In this document: one piece after another, positions 1 to 6,913 of the stretch | How the letters are laid out: the number at the start of each line of letters is the position of its first letter | How positions within the stretch are numbered: position 1 is the first letter of the stretch | NCBI GenBank assembly: GCA_964447605.1 | Contig: CAYUTA010000064.1 | Coordinates: forward strand, 1 to 14,550 | Origin: CAYUTA01 sp964447605 | GTDB lineage: Bacteria > Bacillota > Clostridia > Christensenellales > CAG-138 | Length of the DNA: 14,550 nucleotides | Reading direction: 5' to 3' | Program-made: the position numbers and the translations under genes | Notes under the pieces: generated by a model | Told to the model about the DNA's origin: nothing | The model's database searches: none | Seen by the model: only the letters and a program-made list of their open reading frames with translations

Positions 1-608
1 TTGACGATATCCCGCTTCCAGTTGGCCTGCGATTGCACCTGCGCGTCCAGCTGCGCATACATGGTGTTGAGCGAGCCGTCGGGCGTAATGATGGAGCGCA
101 GCACCGTACCACGCTCGGACTGCAGGCCTTTGAGCGTCTGCTCAAGTTGAAGCATGTCCAGCTCCGCTTCCCCGCGCGATGTGTCGCGAATCTGCTGTTC
201 CACCGTAGCGATGCTCTCATTGACCTCTGCGAGCGCCTCGGGCGTTTGCCCGGCCAGCAGCTGCATCTGGTAAGCGTATACCTCCTGCTGGAGCTTGAGC
301 AGCGAGATAGCGGTATCATCCTGATAACCGCGTTTATAAACCTGCGCGATCAGGTCGCCGCTGTTGGTCGTCTGCCCCTCGACCACATTGAACGAAACCT
401 TCTCATAAGGCTCGGTCATGCCGACCTTTTCATCGCGGATGATGGCCGCGGACACCTCCATGGAGGTATCGATGCTGCCGAATTGAATTTCATTGCGTCC
501 GCTGCCGTTAATGATCAGGAACACAATCAGGCCGATCACCCCAACCGCGCCGACCACGATCAGGAAAAACCGGCCCTTGAGCCTGACTCTTGATCTCGAT
601 CTGCTCAT
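1..608 (-). CDS. HlyD-like membrane-anchored adaptor protein, N-terminal part (cut by window edge)
   Basis: This frame is open from an ATG at 608 to the window edge, giving 202 codons without a stop; the C-terminus lies outside. The start is basic (SRSRSR), followed by one hydrophobic segment at about residues 13-33, so the protein is probably membrane-anchored with its bulk outside the cell. Residues 68-92 (YEKVSFNVVEGQTTNSGDLIAQVYK region) resemble the half-lipoyl motif of HlyD/membrane-fusion proteins, and residues about 100-200 are rich in L, Q and E with heptad-like spacing, as in their coiled-coil hairpin. Such proteins usually bridge an inner-membrane transporter to outer parts. In Gram-positive genomes similar proteins also occur without an obvious transporter, often near cell-division genes (recalled, not checked). 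The start is 6 nt after the dUTPase-like stop, with only a weak ribosome binding site. The fold class is fairly safe; the substrate or role is unknown. Confidence 0.7.
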   Translation of the reverse strand, partial: MSRSRSRVRLKGRFFLIVVGAVGVIGLIVFLIINGSGRNEIQFGSIDTSMEVSAAIIRDEKVGMTEPYEKVSFNVVEGQTTNSGDLIAQVYKRGYQDDTAISLLKLQQEVYAYQMQLLAGQTPEALAEVNESIATVEQQIRDTSRGEAELDMLQLEQTLKGLQSERGTVLRSIITPDGSLNTMYAQLDAQVQSQANWKRDIV

Positions 609-614
609 GGCCGC

Positions 615-992
615 TTATCCAACCTCATAGCCGGGCTTGCTGCTGCGGCCATACTGACGATCAAAATTCTCCCTGTTTTTTTCGCGGTAACGCTCAAACA
701 GCTCCTCGGCCGTCATACCGCTTTTTAAGCACATACTGACAAAAAAATGCAAAATGTCCACAAGTTCCCCGCGGATGGCGTTGTCGTCAAGCGGCTTCGG
801 GTTCTTCCACCACTTGAAATTCACCTCGTCAAGCACTTCGGACAGCTCGCTGAGCATGGCGAGCACTTCTTTTTGCAGCCATACGTCCCTGGGAATATCC
901 TCAAGCCCGCGCAGCCGCACAATATCGTCGTCCAGCGACTTTTGCATGGCAAAAATTACATCCAGCTTGTCCATGATTTCCGGCTTGTCCAT
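615..992 (-). CDS. MazG/dUTPase-like all-alpha nucleotide pyrophosphohydrolase
   Basis: A 125-residue all-alpha protein, probably cytosolic, that likely hydrolyses a nucleoside triphosphate to the monophosphate and pyrophosphate (house-cleaning of dUTP or damaged nucleotides). The metal-binding signature of the MazG/dimeric-dUTPase superfamily is visible: E49-x2-E52, then E76-x2-D79 after a spacer of the expected size. The aromatic run NFKWWK (58-63) and the LHFFVSM helix (81-87) fit the dUTPase_2 / MazG-like branch. The length suits a single-domain member. The ATG at 992 is preceded by GGAGGGG at good spacing, which favours it over the in-frame ATG six codons later. It lies 27 nt after the M16 peptidase and 6 nt before the HlyD-like gene, so co-transcription is likely. 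The superfamily is well supported; the exact substrate (dUTP or other) cannot be read from the sequence. Confidence 0.82.
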   Translation of the reverse strand: MDKPEIMDKLDVIFAMQKSLDDDIVRLRGLEDIPRDVWLQKEVLAMLSELSEVLDEVNFKWWKNPKPLDDNAIRGELVDILHFFVSMCLKSGMTAEELFERYREKNRENFDRQYGRSSKPGYEVG

Positions 993-1019
993 ACGTCCCC
1001 TCCAGCTTCCGTTCTTTGG

Positions 1020-2276
1020 TCAGAGCAGCGTTTCAAACGCCTTGCCGTACGCATCGACGCGGCCGACAAACGCGGCGCACAGATTTTCCGTATTCAGGCA
1101 TACGGGTATGATGCGCTCGATATCCTCCATTGTAACACATTCGATGCGAGATAGCGTTTCCGCCTCATTATATTCACGTTTTTGTAACAAGAGCACCTTG
1201 CCGATGGCGTTCATATGCGAGCCGCTGGTTTCCATGCCGAGTACATAGCTGCCCTTGAGCTGCTCGCGGCAGCGCACAAGCTCCTCTTCCTTCACGCCTT
1301 CGCGGCGGATGCGGTCAAGCTCTTCGAGCATCAGACGCGCAACCTCGACAGCCTGTTTCTCACCCGTGCCGGCATACAGTGAAAACGCGCCCGTCGCCGT
1401 ATAGCTCGACGGATACGAGTAAATCGAATACGCAAGGCCGCGTTGCTCGCGCACAGACTGAAACAAGCGGCTGCTCATGCTGCCGCCGATGATGTTGCTC
1501 AATACCGCCAGCGGATACTGGCCCTCGGTATCGCGCGCAAAGCCCGGCAGCGTCATGGAAATATGCACCTGCTCGATATCCTTCCTCACGAGCCTGACGC
1601 GCTTGCCGCCTGCATACGCCTCCTCAAGGGGCGGCGCGGACCGATCGTTTTCCGGCATATCGAACTTTTCCTCGATGAGCGCGTAAAGCGTCTCTTCATC
1701 CAGGTTCCCCGCGCAGGCAATCACGATATTCCCCGGCAGATAGTGCCGCGCCTTGTATGCAAGCAACGATTCGCGCGTAAAGGACGTCACCGTTTCGCGC
1801 GTGCCAAGGATCGGGCTTGCCAGCGGGTCGCCCTCAAAAAACAGCTCTGCCGACGTCTCCGCGACAAGGTCTTCCGGGCTGTCCTCCGTCATGAGGATTT
1901 CCTCCACAATGACGCCCTGCTCCTTTTTGACCTCCTCCGCGTCGAATCCGGCATGCAGCACGATATCGCTCAAAATATCGCAGGCAACGTTCAGGTGCTC
2001 GTCCAGCACCTTTGCATAATAGCAGGTGCACTCCTTGCTGGTGAACGCATTGAGATTGCCGCCGACGGCATCCATGTCAATGGCAATCTGCTCGGCAGAA
2101 CGCTTGTCCGTTCCCTTAAACACCATGTGTTCGATGAAGTGCGACGCCCCCGCCTCACTATCGCGTTCACGCACGGAACCATTGTCCACCCACACGCCGA
2201 TGGCCACGCTGTGTACGTGCGGCATGCGTTCGGTGATAACGCGAATTCCATTTTGCATCTGTTTGATTGCAATCAT
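1020..2276 (-). CDS. mlpA: M16 family zinc metallopeptidase (MlpA/YmxG-like processing peptidase)
   Basis: A 418-residue member of the insulinase/pitrilysin family. The inverted zinc motif HxxEH is intact at H46-F-I-E49-H50, and the third ligand is expected in the VIVEEI segment (E125/E126) about 76 residues later, as in active beta-type mitochondrial processing peptidases. The second half (from about residue 170) has the inactive M16 repeat, with the RGLAYSIYS segment typical of the R/Y substrate-binding region. There is no signal peptide. The ATG overlaps the upstream stop as ATGA, and AAAGGA lies nine nt before it, so translation is probably coupled to the deacetylase-like gene. The order pnp, polysaccharide-deacetylase-like, M16 matches pnpA-ylxY-mlpA of Bacillus; the symbol is given by that synteny plus family. 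The physiological substrate is unknown. Confidence 0.92.
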   Translation of the reverse strand: MIAIKQMQNGIRVITERMPHVHSVAIGVWVDNGSVRERDSEAGASHFIEHMVFKGTDKRSAEQIAIDMDAVGGNLNAFTSKECTCYYAKVLDEHLNVACDILSDIVLHAGFDAEEVKKEQGVIVEEILMTEDSPEDLVAETSAELFFEGDPLASPILGTRETVTSFTRESLLAYKARHYLPGNIVIACAGNLDEETLYALIEEKFDMPENDRSAPPLEEAYAGGKRVRLVRKDIEQVHISMTLPGFARDTEGQYPLAVLSNIIGGSMSSRLFQSVREQRGLAYSIYSYPSSYTATGAFSLYAGTGEKQAVEVARLMLEELDRIRREGVKEEELVRCREQLKGSYVLGMETSGSHMNAIGKVLLLQKREYNEAETLSRIECVTMEDIERIIPVCLNTENLCAAFVGRVDAYGKAFETLL

Positions 2277-2983
2277 GTAACCGTTCCTTTCAGCACCTCG
2301 CCCACAGTTGCCGGGCGATAGCCCATTTCTCGAATTGACTCCAGCAGCTTTGGCAGCGCCTCGGCGGCAGCCGCTGTCGGCTGGATCATTAATATGCTTC
2401 CATCAAACGCCTGCTCGCATGCACGTTCGACAATGTCCTCCGCCTCGCCCCGCCCGGTCTGGAGATCCGCCGTAGCCGCCACATGCAGCATCCCCAGCGC
2501 CCGCGCCGCCTGTTCGGATACCGCGCGGTCACGCAGGCCGGAGTGGTAGCTTTGCACCTGTGTGCCCGTGATGCGCTCGATCACGCTTGCCGCAGCGGCC
2601 ACATCGTCGCGGATTAGCTTTGCGTCCCCATCAAGAAACGGCGCATAGCCGACCGTTCCGATCTCATGTCCCTCGTCACGCATGCGCGCCAGCATGCGCG
2701 CGTGCGATTTGGCCCATTTGCCGCTGATGTAGAACGTGATGCGCGTATCGTTCTCTTTAAGCGTATCCAATATCTGCGTCATGCTCGCCGCTTCCCAGGA
2801 GACCACGCATTCGATGGCTACCGTCCCGTTGGCCCGTCCCCGGTACACCGCGCCGCTCGACAGGGCCGCAATGGCGTCGTCGCCAATCCGCGTCCCCGTT
2901 ACCACGTAGATGAGCGCGATTACGAGGAGGATCAGCACGTTGACGCAGCCCATAATCTGATCGATCCCTTTTTGTGTATTCAT
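2273..2983 (-). CDS. ylxY: Polysaccharide-deacetylase-like (NodB-fold) protein with degenerate active site, YlxY-like
   Basis: A 236-residue protein with one membrane segment (about 11-29) and an extracellular NodB-type domain. The fold is recognisable from TVAIECVVSWE (54-64), ILDTLKENDTRITFYISG (71-88), EGHEIGTVGYAPF (104-116) and the C-terminal GSILMIQP...GYRPATVGEVL (195-231). The usual catalytic positions are all changed: the TFD/SFD aspartate aligns to V60; the two metal histidines of NHTYSHP align to V111 and P115; the RPPYG motif is replaced by YHSGLRD (146-152); the late LLHD/LMHP histidine aligns to Q201. It is therefore probably not a deacetylase and may bind glycan or act structurally. 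The start is the ATG at 2983: GGAGG lies 9 nt before it, while the in-frame GTG at 2992 directly abuts that GGAGG and is too close. Its stop overlaps the M16 start by 4 nt. The symbol rests on position after pnp. Confidence 0.82.
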   Translation of the reverse strand: MNTQKGIDQIMGCVNVLILLVIALIYVVTGTRIGDDAIAALSSGAVYRGRANGTVAIECVVSWEAASMTQILDTLKENDTRITFYISGKWAKSHARMLARMRDEGHEIGTVGYAPFLDGDAKLIRDDVAAAASVIERITGTQVQSYHSGLRDRAVSEQAARALGMLHVAATADLQTGRGEAEDIVERACEQAFDGSILMIQPTAAAAEALPKLLESIREMGYRPATVGEVLKGTVT

Positions 2984-3175
2984 CTTCAGCACCCTCCGGC
3001 ATTTGCATCGCGCAAAACGAACTCACGGGGTGCGTCCTATAAATAGCCGCCTGAAAAAATACCGCCGCGCCGCTTTCCACAATTGCTACCAATACGTATT
3101 CGGAGAAAATGCACGATATGCAGCCGTTTTCCGTATGGCGGGGGGATGTCAAAGCAACGCGTTTTCACATTCTAA

Positions 3176-3202
3176 GGGGCGCAACCGGTCAAGCTGCGCC
3201 CC
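3176..3202 (-). other. Stem-loop 3' of pnp (not a canonical terminator)
   Basis: An 8-bp perfect stem, GGGGCGCA at 3176-3183 against TGCGCCCC at 3195-3202, with an 11-nt loop containing ACCGGT, begins 17 nt after the pnp stop. There is no T-run after it on the minus strand (TTAGAATGTG), so termination is not expected. It could protect the pnp mRNA 3' end or mark a processing site. The rest of the 236-nt gap (2984-3219) holds the palindrome AATACGTATT at 3091-3100 and no gene I can support. Confidence 0.45.
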
Positions 3203-3219
3203 CATCTGCCGTTTACCGG

Positions 3220-5319
3220 TTACTCCCTGGTTTCCGGAGGCAGCAGATCCTTGCGGGTCAGGCTGATCTTGCCCGACTTGGGATCCACGTCGATTACGCG
3301 GACAAGCACCTGCTCGCCCATCTGGAGCACGTCCTCAACCTTTTCTACGCGCTTATTGGCAATGCGCGAAATATGGAGCAATCCGTCGGTGCCGGGCTTG
3401 AGGTTAACGAATGCGCCGAACTCCTTAATGCCCACAACCGTGCCAAGGTATACGTCGCCAATCTCAATGTCCTTGACAATGCTGTCGATGATGCGCTTGG
3501 CCTCCGCCGCCGCAGTGCCGTCGGGCGAGGCGATAAACACCGTGCCGTCATCCTCGATATCGATTTTCACGCCCGTATCGGCGATGATCTTGTTGATGGT
3601 CTTCCCGCCGCTGCCGATGACCTCGCGGATTTTATCGGGGTGGATGGTGAACGAGATAATCCGCGGCGCATACGGCGAAAGCTCCGCGCGCGGCTCGCTC
3701 AGGGTCTCGGCCATCCTGTCGAGAATGAACAGGCGGCCCCTGCGCGCCTGCTCAAGCGCGCGGGTCAGAATCTCACGGTCGATTCCCTTGATCTTGATGT
3801 CCATCTGGATGGCGGTGATGCCGTCGCGCGTGCCGGCGACCTTAAAGTCCATATCGCCAAGGAAGTCTTCAAGTCCCTGAATATCGGTGAGGATTGCAAT
3901 GTTTCCGTTTTCCGCATCCTTGATAAGGCCCATCGCAACGCCTGCGACCGGCTTTTTAATCGGCACGCCCGCATCCATGAGCGCAAGCGTGCTTGCGCAA
4001 ATGCTCGCCTGAGAGGTGGAGCCGTTGCTGCTGATGACCTCGGATACGAGGCGCATGCAGTACGGGAACTCCTCTTCGCTGGGCAGCATCGGCTCAAGCG
4101 CGCGCTCCGCCAACGCGCCGTGGCCGACTTCCCGGCGGCCCGGGCCGCGCATCATACGCGTTTCACCCACGCTGTACGGCGGCATGTTATATTGATGCAT
4201 ATACCGCTTGGACTCCTCGAGCGTCAAGCCGTCGAGCATCTGCGCCTCGCCGATGGTGCCAAGGGTTGCGATGGTCATCACCTGCGTCTGCCCGCGGGTA
4301 AACACGCCGCTGCCATGCGTGCGCGGCAGGACGCCGACCTCGCTCCAAATCGGGCGGATCTCATCCTGCGCACGGCCATCCGGACGAATTTTTTTGTTGA
4401 TGATCTTATCGCGGACGATCTCCTTGGTTATGGCGTAGAGGATCGCGTCGATGTCCTTTGCGGAATCGGAGTATTCCCCGGCAAACGCCTCGATGGTTTC
4501 CTTCTTGACCTGCTCGCTTCTTTCCTCGCGCTCAGAGCGGTCAAACGTATCCAGCGCCCAGACAACCCGGTCAAACGCATGGGCGCGCACCTTTTTACTC
4601 AGCTCCGCGTCGGGCGCATATATCTCCACCTCGCGCTTGGATTTGCCGATTTCGGCCTGCATTTGGCTGATGAACGCGCAGATTTTTTTAATCTCTTCAT
4701 GCGCAAACAGGATGGCGCCGAGCATTTCCTCCTCGGTAATCTCCTTTGCGCCCGCCTCGACCATCATCACCGCGTCCCTGGTGCCGGAAACGGTCAACTG
4801 CAGGCGGCTCTTTTCACGCTGTGCACAGTCGGGGTTCAACACGTATTCACCGTCAACCATACCGACAGCAACCGAACCGGTGGGACCGGCAAACGGCGCG
4901 TCGGAAATCGACAGCGCAATCGACGAGCCGAGCATGCCCAGAATATCCGGCTGCACATCCTGCTCGACGGACAGCACCGTAGCCACAACCTGCACGTCGT
5001 TGTAAAACCCCTTGGGGAACAGCGGGCGAATCGGCCTGTCAATCAGGCGGGACGTCAGGATCGCGCGCTCGGTGGGACGGCCCTCGCGCTTAATGAAGCC
5101 GCCGGGGATTTTGCCAACCGAGTAGAGCTTTTCTTCAAACTCCACGGAGAGCGGCAGAAAGTCTACGCCGTCGCGCGCGTTTTTGGAGACTGTTGCACAG
5201 GTCAAAACCGCCGTGTCGCCACAGCGCAGCAGGCAGCTTCCGCCGGCCTGTTGCGCGTACTTGCCCGTTTCGACAATGAGCGTGCGATTGCCGATCTGTG
5301 TCTGAAATGTTCTTTCCAT
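3220..5319 (-). CDS. pnp: Polyribonucleotide nucleotidyltransferase (PNPase)
   Basis: PNPase degrades RNA 3' to 5' using phosphate, releasing nucleoside diphosphates, and can also add tails. At 699 residues it has the usual length and domain order: first RNase PH domain (about 1-230), alpha-helical domain (about 235-310), second RNase PH domain (about 312-545), KH domain (about 552-612) with GSGG at 569-572, and S1 domain (about 619-690) ending in KISLTRKDL. The catalytic half shows RGPGRREVGHGALAERAL (391-408), the phosphate-binding SSNGSTSQAS stretch (430-439) and the acidic GDMDFKVAGTRDG segment (488-500) that carries metal ligands. The N-terminus (MERTFQTQIGNRTLIVETGK) is typical, and GAGGAAA lies upstream of the ATG. 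It follows rpsO after a 109-nt spacer with a terminator, the classic rpsO-pnp arrangement. Nothing is missing or broken. Confidence 0.98.
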   Translation of the reverse strand: MERTFQTQIGNRTLIVETGKYAQQAGGSCLLRCGDTAVLTCATVSKNARDGVDFLPLSVEFEEKLYSVGKIPGGFIKREGRPTERAILTSRLIDRPIRPLFPKGFYNDVQVVATVLSVEQDVQPDILGMLGSSIALSISDAPFAGPTGSVAVGMVDGEYVLNPDCAQREKSRLQLTVSGTRDAVMMVEAGAKEITEEEMLGAILFAHEEIKKICAFISQMQAEIGKSKREVEIYAPDAELSKKVRAHAFDRVVWALDTFDRSEREERSEQVKKETIEAFAGEYSDSAKDIDAILYAITKEIVRDKIINKKIRPDGRAQDEIRPIWSEVGVLPRTHGSGVFTRGQTQVMTIATLGTIGEAQMLDGLTLEESKRYMHQYNMPPYSVGETRMMRGPGRREVGHGALAERALEPMLPSEEEFPYCMRLVSEVISSNGSTSQASICASTLALMDAGVPIKKPVAGVAMGLIKDAENGNIAILTDIQGLEDFLGDMDFKVAGTRDGITAIQMDIKIKGIDREILTRALEQARRGRLFILDRMAETLSEPRAELSPYAPRIISFTIHPDKIREVIGSGGKTINKIIADTGVKIDIEDDGTVFIASPDGTAAAEAKRIIDSIVKDIEIGDVYLGTVVGIKEFGAFVNLKPGTDGLLHISRIANKRVEKVEDVLQMGEQVLVRVIDVDPKSGKISLTRKDLLPPETRE

Positions 5320-5345
5320 AGTTTTGTGTTTCCTCTTCTTTCCTC

Positions 5346-5373
5346 TTTATCTTCTTTTTTATCAAACTATCAA
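5346..5373 (-). promoter_or_regulatory. Candidate promoter for pnp
   Basis: On the minus strand, TTGATA (5373-5368) is separated by 16 nt from GATAAA (5351-5346), in the A/T-rich stretch between the rpsO terminator and the pnp start. The -35 matches consensus at 5 of 6 positions and the -10 at 4 of 6. It would give pnp transcription independent of readthrough. The region is A-rich, so a chance match is possible. Confidence 0.35.
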
Positions 5374-5390
5374 ATTCATGCTGCGGCGGC

Positions 5391-5423
5391 AAAAAAATAA
5401 AAAGGCGGGAACAATCCCCGCCT
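5391..5423 (-). terminator. Intrinsic terminator after rpsO
   Basis: On the minus strand AGGCGGG (5423-5417) pairs perfectly with CCCGCCT (5409-5403) around a 7-nt loop, followed directly by a T-rich tail of about 13 nt (5403-5391, TTTTTATTTTTTT read on the minus strand). The stem begins 5 nt past the rpsO stop codon. It should end most rpsO transcripts, leaving pnp to readthrough or its own promoter. Confidence 0.88.
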
Positions 5424-5428
5424 CTCAT

Positions 5429-5686
5429 TTACTTGATTCTGATGTTCAGTCTTGCCGCAATCGCTCTGTAGCGCTCGATGTCCTTCTCCTTGAGGTAGTT
5501 GAGCAGGCCCCGGCGCTGACCGACCATCTTGAGCAGGCCGCGCCTAGAATGATGGTCCTTCTTATGAAGCTTCAGATGCTCGTTGAGGTGGTTGATACGC
5601 TCGGTCAGGAGCGCGATCTGCACCTCCGGCGAACCGGTGTCGCCCTCGTGCAGCGCATAGGTTTCGATGATTTCCTGTTTGGTCAT
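5429..5686 (-). CDS. rpsO: 30S ribosomal protein S15
   Basis: S15 is a primary binding protein of the 30S platform; it contacts the 16S rRNA three-way junction and nucleates assembly with S6/S18. The 85 residues carry the family hallmarks: ALHEGDTGSPEVQIALLT (11-28), LKLHKKDHHSRRGLL (38-52) and the closing YRAIAARLNIRIK. The start is the ATG at 5686, because GGAGG (5695-5691) lies at proper distance before it; an in-frame ATG at 5698 touches this GGAGG and would add the non-conserved residues MEDV. The gene has its own strong promoter about 90 nt upstream and a terminator just after the stop. S15 represses its own mRNA in several bacteria, and the structured leader here could serve that purpose (inference). 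Confidence 0.98.
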   Translation of the reverse strand: MTKQEIIETYALHEGDTGSPEVQIALLTERINHLNEHLKLHKKDHHSRRGLLKMVGQRRGLLNYLKEKDIERYRAIAARLNIRIK

Positions 5687-5769
5687 AACATCCTCCATAA
5701 TTATTGTATCCCCGCAGACAGAGTAATGCGTCGGAGTGTCGCAAAACCATGTAAACGGTTCAAAGTTGC
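5687..5769 (-). promoter_or_regulatory. rpsO mRNA leader with mutually exclusive short hairpins
   Basis: The predicted transcript start near 5769 gives a leader of about 83 nt. Within it, plus-strand cgca (5713-5716), tgcg (5727-5730) and cgca (5740-5743) allow two alternative 4-bp pairings that share the middle element. AACC/GGTT (5745-5748 and 5757-5760) can form another small stem. Leader structure is expected for S15 autoregulation, but these stems are short and this assignment is tentative. Confidence 0.3.
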
Positions 5770-5775
5770 TTGATT

Positions 5776-5804
5776 AATATAGCATACCCGCCCGCCAAAG
5801 TAAA
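5776..5804 (-). promoter_or_regulatory. Sigma-A-type promoter of rpsO
   Basis: On the minus strand TTTACT (5804-5799) is followed after exactly 17 nt by TATATT (5781-5776), with a TG dinucleotide one base before the -10 (extended -10, TGC-TATATT). The box lies in the 228-nt gap between ribF and rpsO, is more A/T-rich than its surroundings, and would start transcription near 5769. It is the most convincing promoter in the window. The part of the gap nearest ribF (5805-5914) shows no clear feature. Confidence 0.75.
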
Positions 5805-5914
5805 CATTTTTCCTGAAAATGGCTTGTGAACTTTTCTGCGTCCCGCGCGTACGTCAGGTGCGGCTTTCAGGCGCATACACCGGGGGAAACGCCTTCCGTC
5901 TGCAGCATGCCCGC

Positions 5915-6796
5915 TCAATCCGTACCGGCGGCGCGTTCCACATCGCGCGCAATCTGCGCCCTGAGCGCTTCGACCGATTCAAACCTTTGCTCGCCGCGCA
6001 GGTAGGCGACAAATGCAACGGAAAGCGTTTTGCCATATGCGTCCCCATCAAAGCCGATCATGTGCGTTTCGATGGAAAGACGGTCGCCGTTGACCGTTGG
6101 GTTCATGCCGACGTTCGTCACCGCGCGGTAGGTCTTTTTGTCGATTGCCGCGGCGGTTGCATACACGCCGCGCCGGGGCAGCACAAGACCGTCCTGCGGG
6201 GCGATATTCGCCGTTGGAAACCCGATGCGGCGGCCGATGCGGCGGTTGGCAATCACCGTCCCTGTCAGCGTGTACGGACGCGCAAGCATGCGCCCGGCGG
6301 CCCGCATCTCGCCGCGCTCAATGCTCGTGCGGATACGCGTGCTCGAAACGGGCGCGCCGTCAAATTCCACCGGCGGCAGCACCTCGACCGCAAAGCCCCG
6401 CCTTCTGCCAAGCTCGCAGAGCGTTTGCGGCGTTCCGGCCCCCTTTGCGCCAAACGTGTAGTTAAACCCAACTACCAGCGCGCGCACCTTCCAGCGCAGC
6501 TGCAGCAGTTCGACAAACGCCTCCGGTGTGCTATCGGCAAGCTCCGCAGTGAACGGTTCCATGCGGACGTCCCATATGCCCAGCGCGTGCAAAATCTCTT
6601 CGCGCTCCTCCGGCGTGCTGAGCATACATACCTGCCCGCCGAGCACGGTCATGGGATGATTCAAAAACGTATAGGCCGCGGCTTCGCAGCCGTACGTGCG
6701 CGCAAGCGTCACCGTACGCGCAATCAGCGCGCGGTGGCCAAGATGCATGCCGTCAAACATGCCCAGCGAAACAACGGTCTCCCTGCCTGCTTTCAT
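5915..6796 (-). CDS. ribF: Bifunctional riboflavin kinase / FAD synthetase
   Basis: RibF phosphorylates riboflavin to FMN and adenylylates FMN to FAD in the cytosol. With the ATG at 6796 the protein has 293 residues, close to the family norm. The N-terminal nucleotidyltransferase domain has GMFDGMHLGH (12-21), VGFNYTFGAKGAGT (109-122) and SSTRIR (151-156). The C-terminal kinase domain has IGFPTANI (191-198), NVGMNPTV (228-235) and IETH (242-245), whose glutamate (E243) is the expected catalytic residue, then YLRGEQRFES. The frame stays open upstream to a TTG at 6895, but that 33-residue extension has no family similarity I recognise. Only a distant AAAGGA precedes the chosen ATG, so the ribosome binding site is weak, and the MKAGRET lead-in is shorter than in many RibF. 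The stop is 228 nt before rpsO. No FMN riboswitch is visible upstream. Confidence 0.95.
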   Translation of the reverse strand: MKAGRETVVSLGMFDGMHLGHRALIARTVTLARTYGCEAAAYTFLNHPMTVLGGQVCMLSTPEEREEILHALGIWDVRMEPFTAELADSTPEAFVELLQLRWKVRALVVGFNYTFGAKGAGTPQTLCELGRRRGFAVEVLPPVEFDGAPVSSTRIRTSIERGEMRAAGRMLARPYTLTGTVIANRRIGRRIGFPTANIAPQDGLVLPRRGVYATAAAIDKKTYRAVTNVGMNPTVNGDRLSIETHMIGFDGDAYGKTLSVAFVAYLRGEQRFESVEALRAQIARDVERAAGTD

Positions 6797-6868
6797 AGTG
6801 TTTTGGTAAAATCCTTTGCTCTCATGTTTTTCAGGCGTGTTTTCGGCAGGCGGCCCCGGTTGCTCCCA

Positions 6869-6890
6869 GGCTTGCAGCAAGCCCGCAAGC
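6869..6890 (-). other. Small hairpin in the truB-ribF spacer
   Basis: GGCTTG (6869-6874) pairs with CAAGCC (6878-6883) around a 3-nt loop. An alternative pairing joins GCTTGC (6870-6875) with GCAAGC (6885-6890), so two hairpins exclude each other. No T-run follows, so it is not an intrinsic terminator. It may affect transcript stability or ribF translation, or be incidental. Confidence 0.35.
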
Positions 6891-6913
6891 GCCAAGGCAG
6901 CATGCCTTTGCGC

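Noticed and set aside
2984..2992. GTG at 2992 as start of the deacetylase-like gene
   Set aside because: It directly abuts the GGAGG that would have to serve as its ribosome binding site; the ATG at 2983 has the right spacing.
3147..3152. A perfect TTGACA on the minus strand upstream of the deacetylase-like gene
   Set aside because: No acceptable -10 box lies 16-18 nt downstream (AAAACG/AAACGG), so I do not call a promoter.
3109..5400. A 763-codon plus-strand frame opposite pnp
   Set aside because: It covers a full-length PNPase with all domains intact on the minus strand; the antisense product has no recognisable fold.
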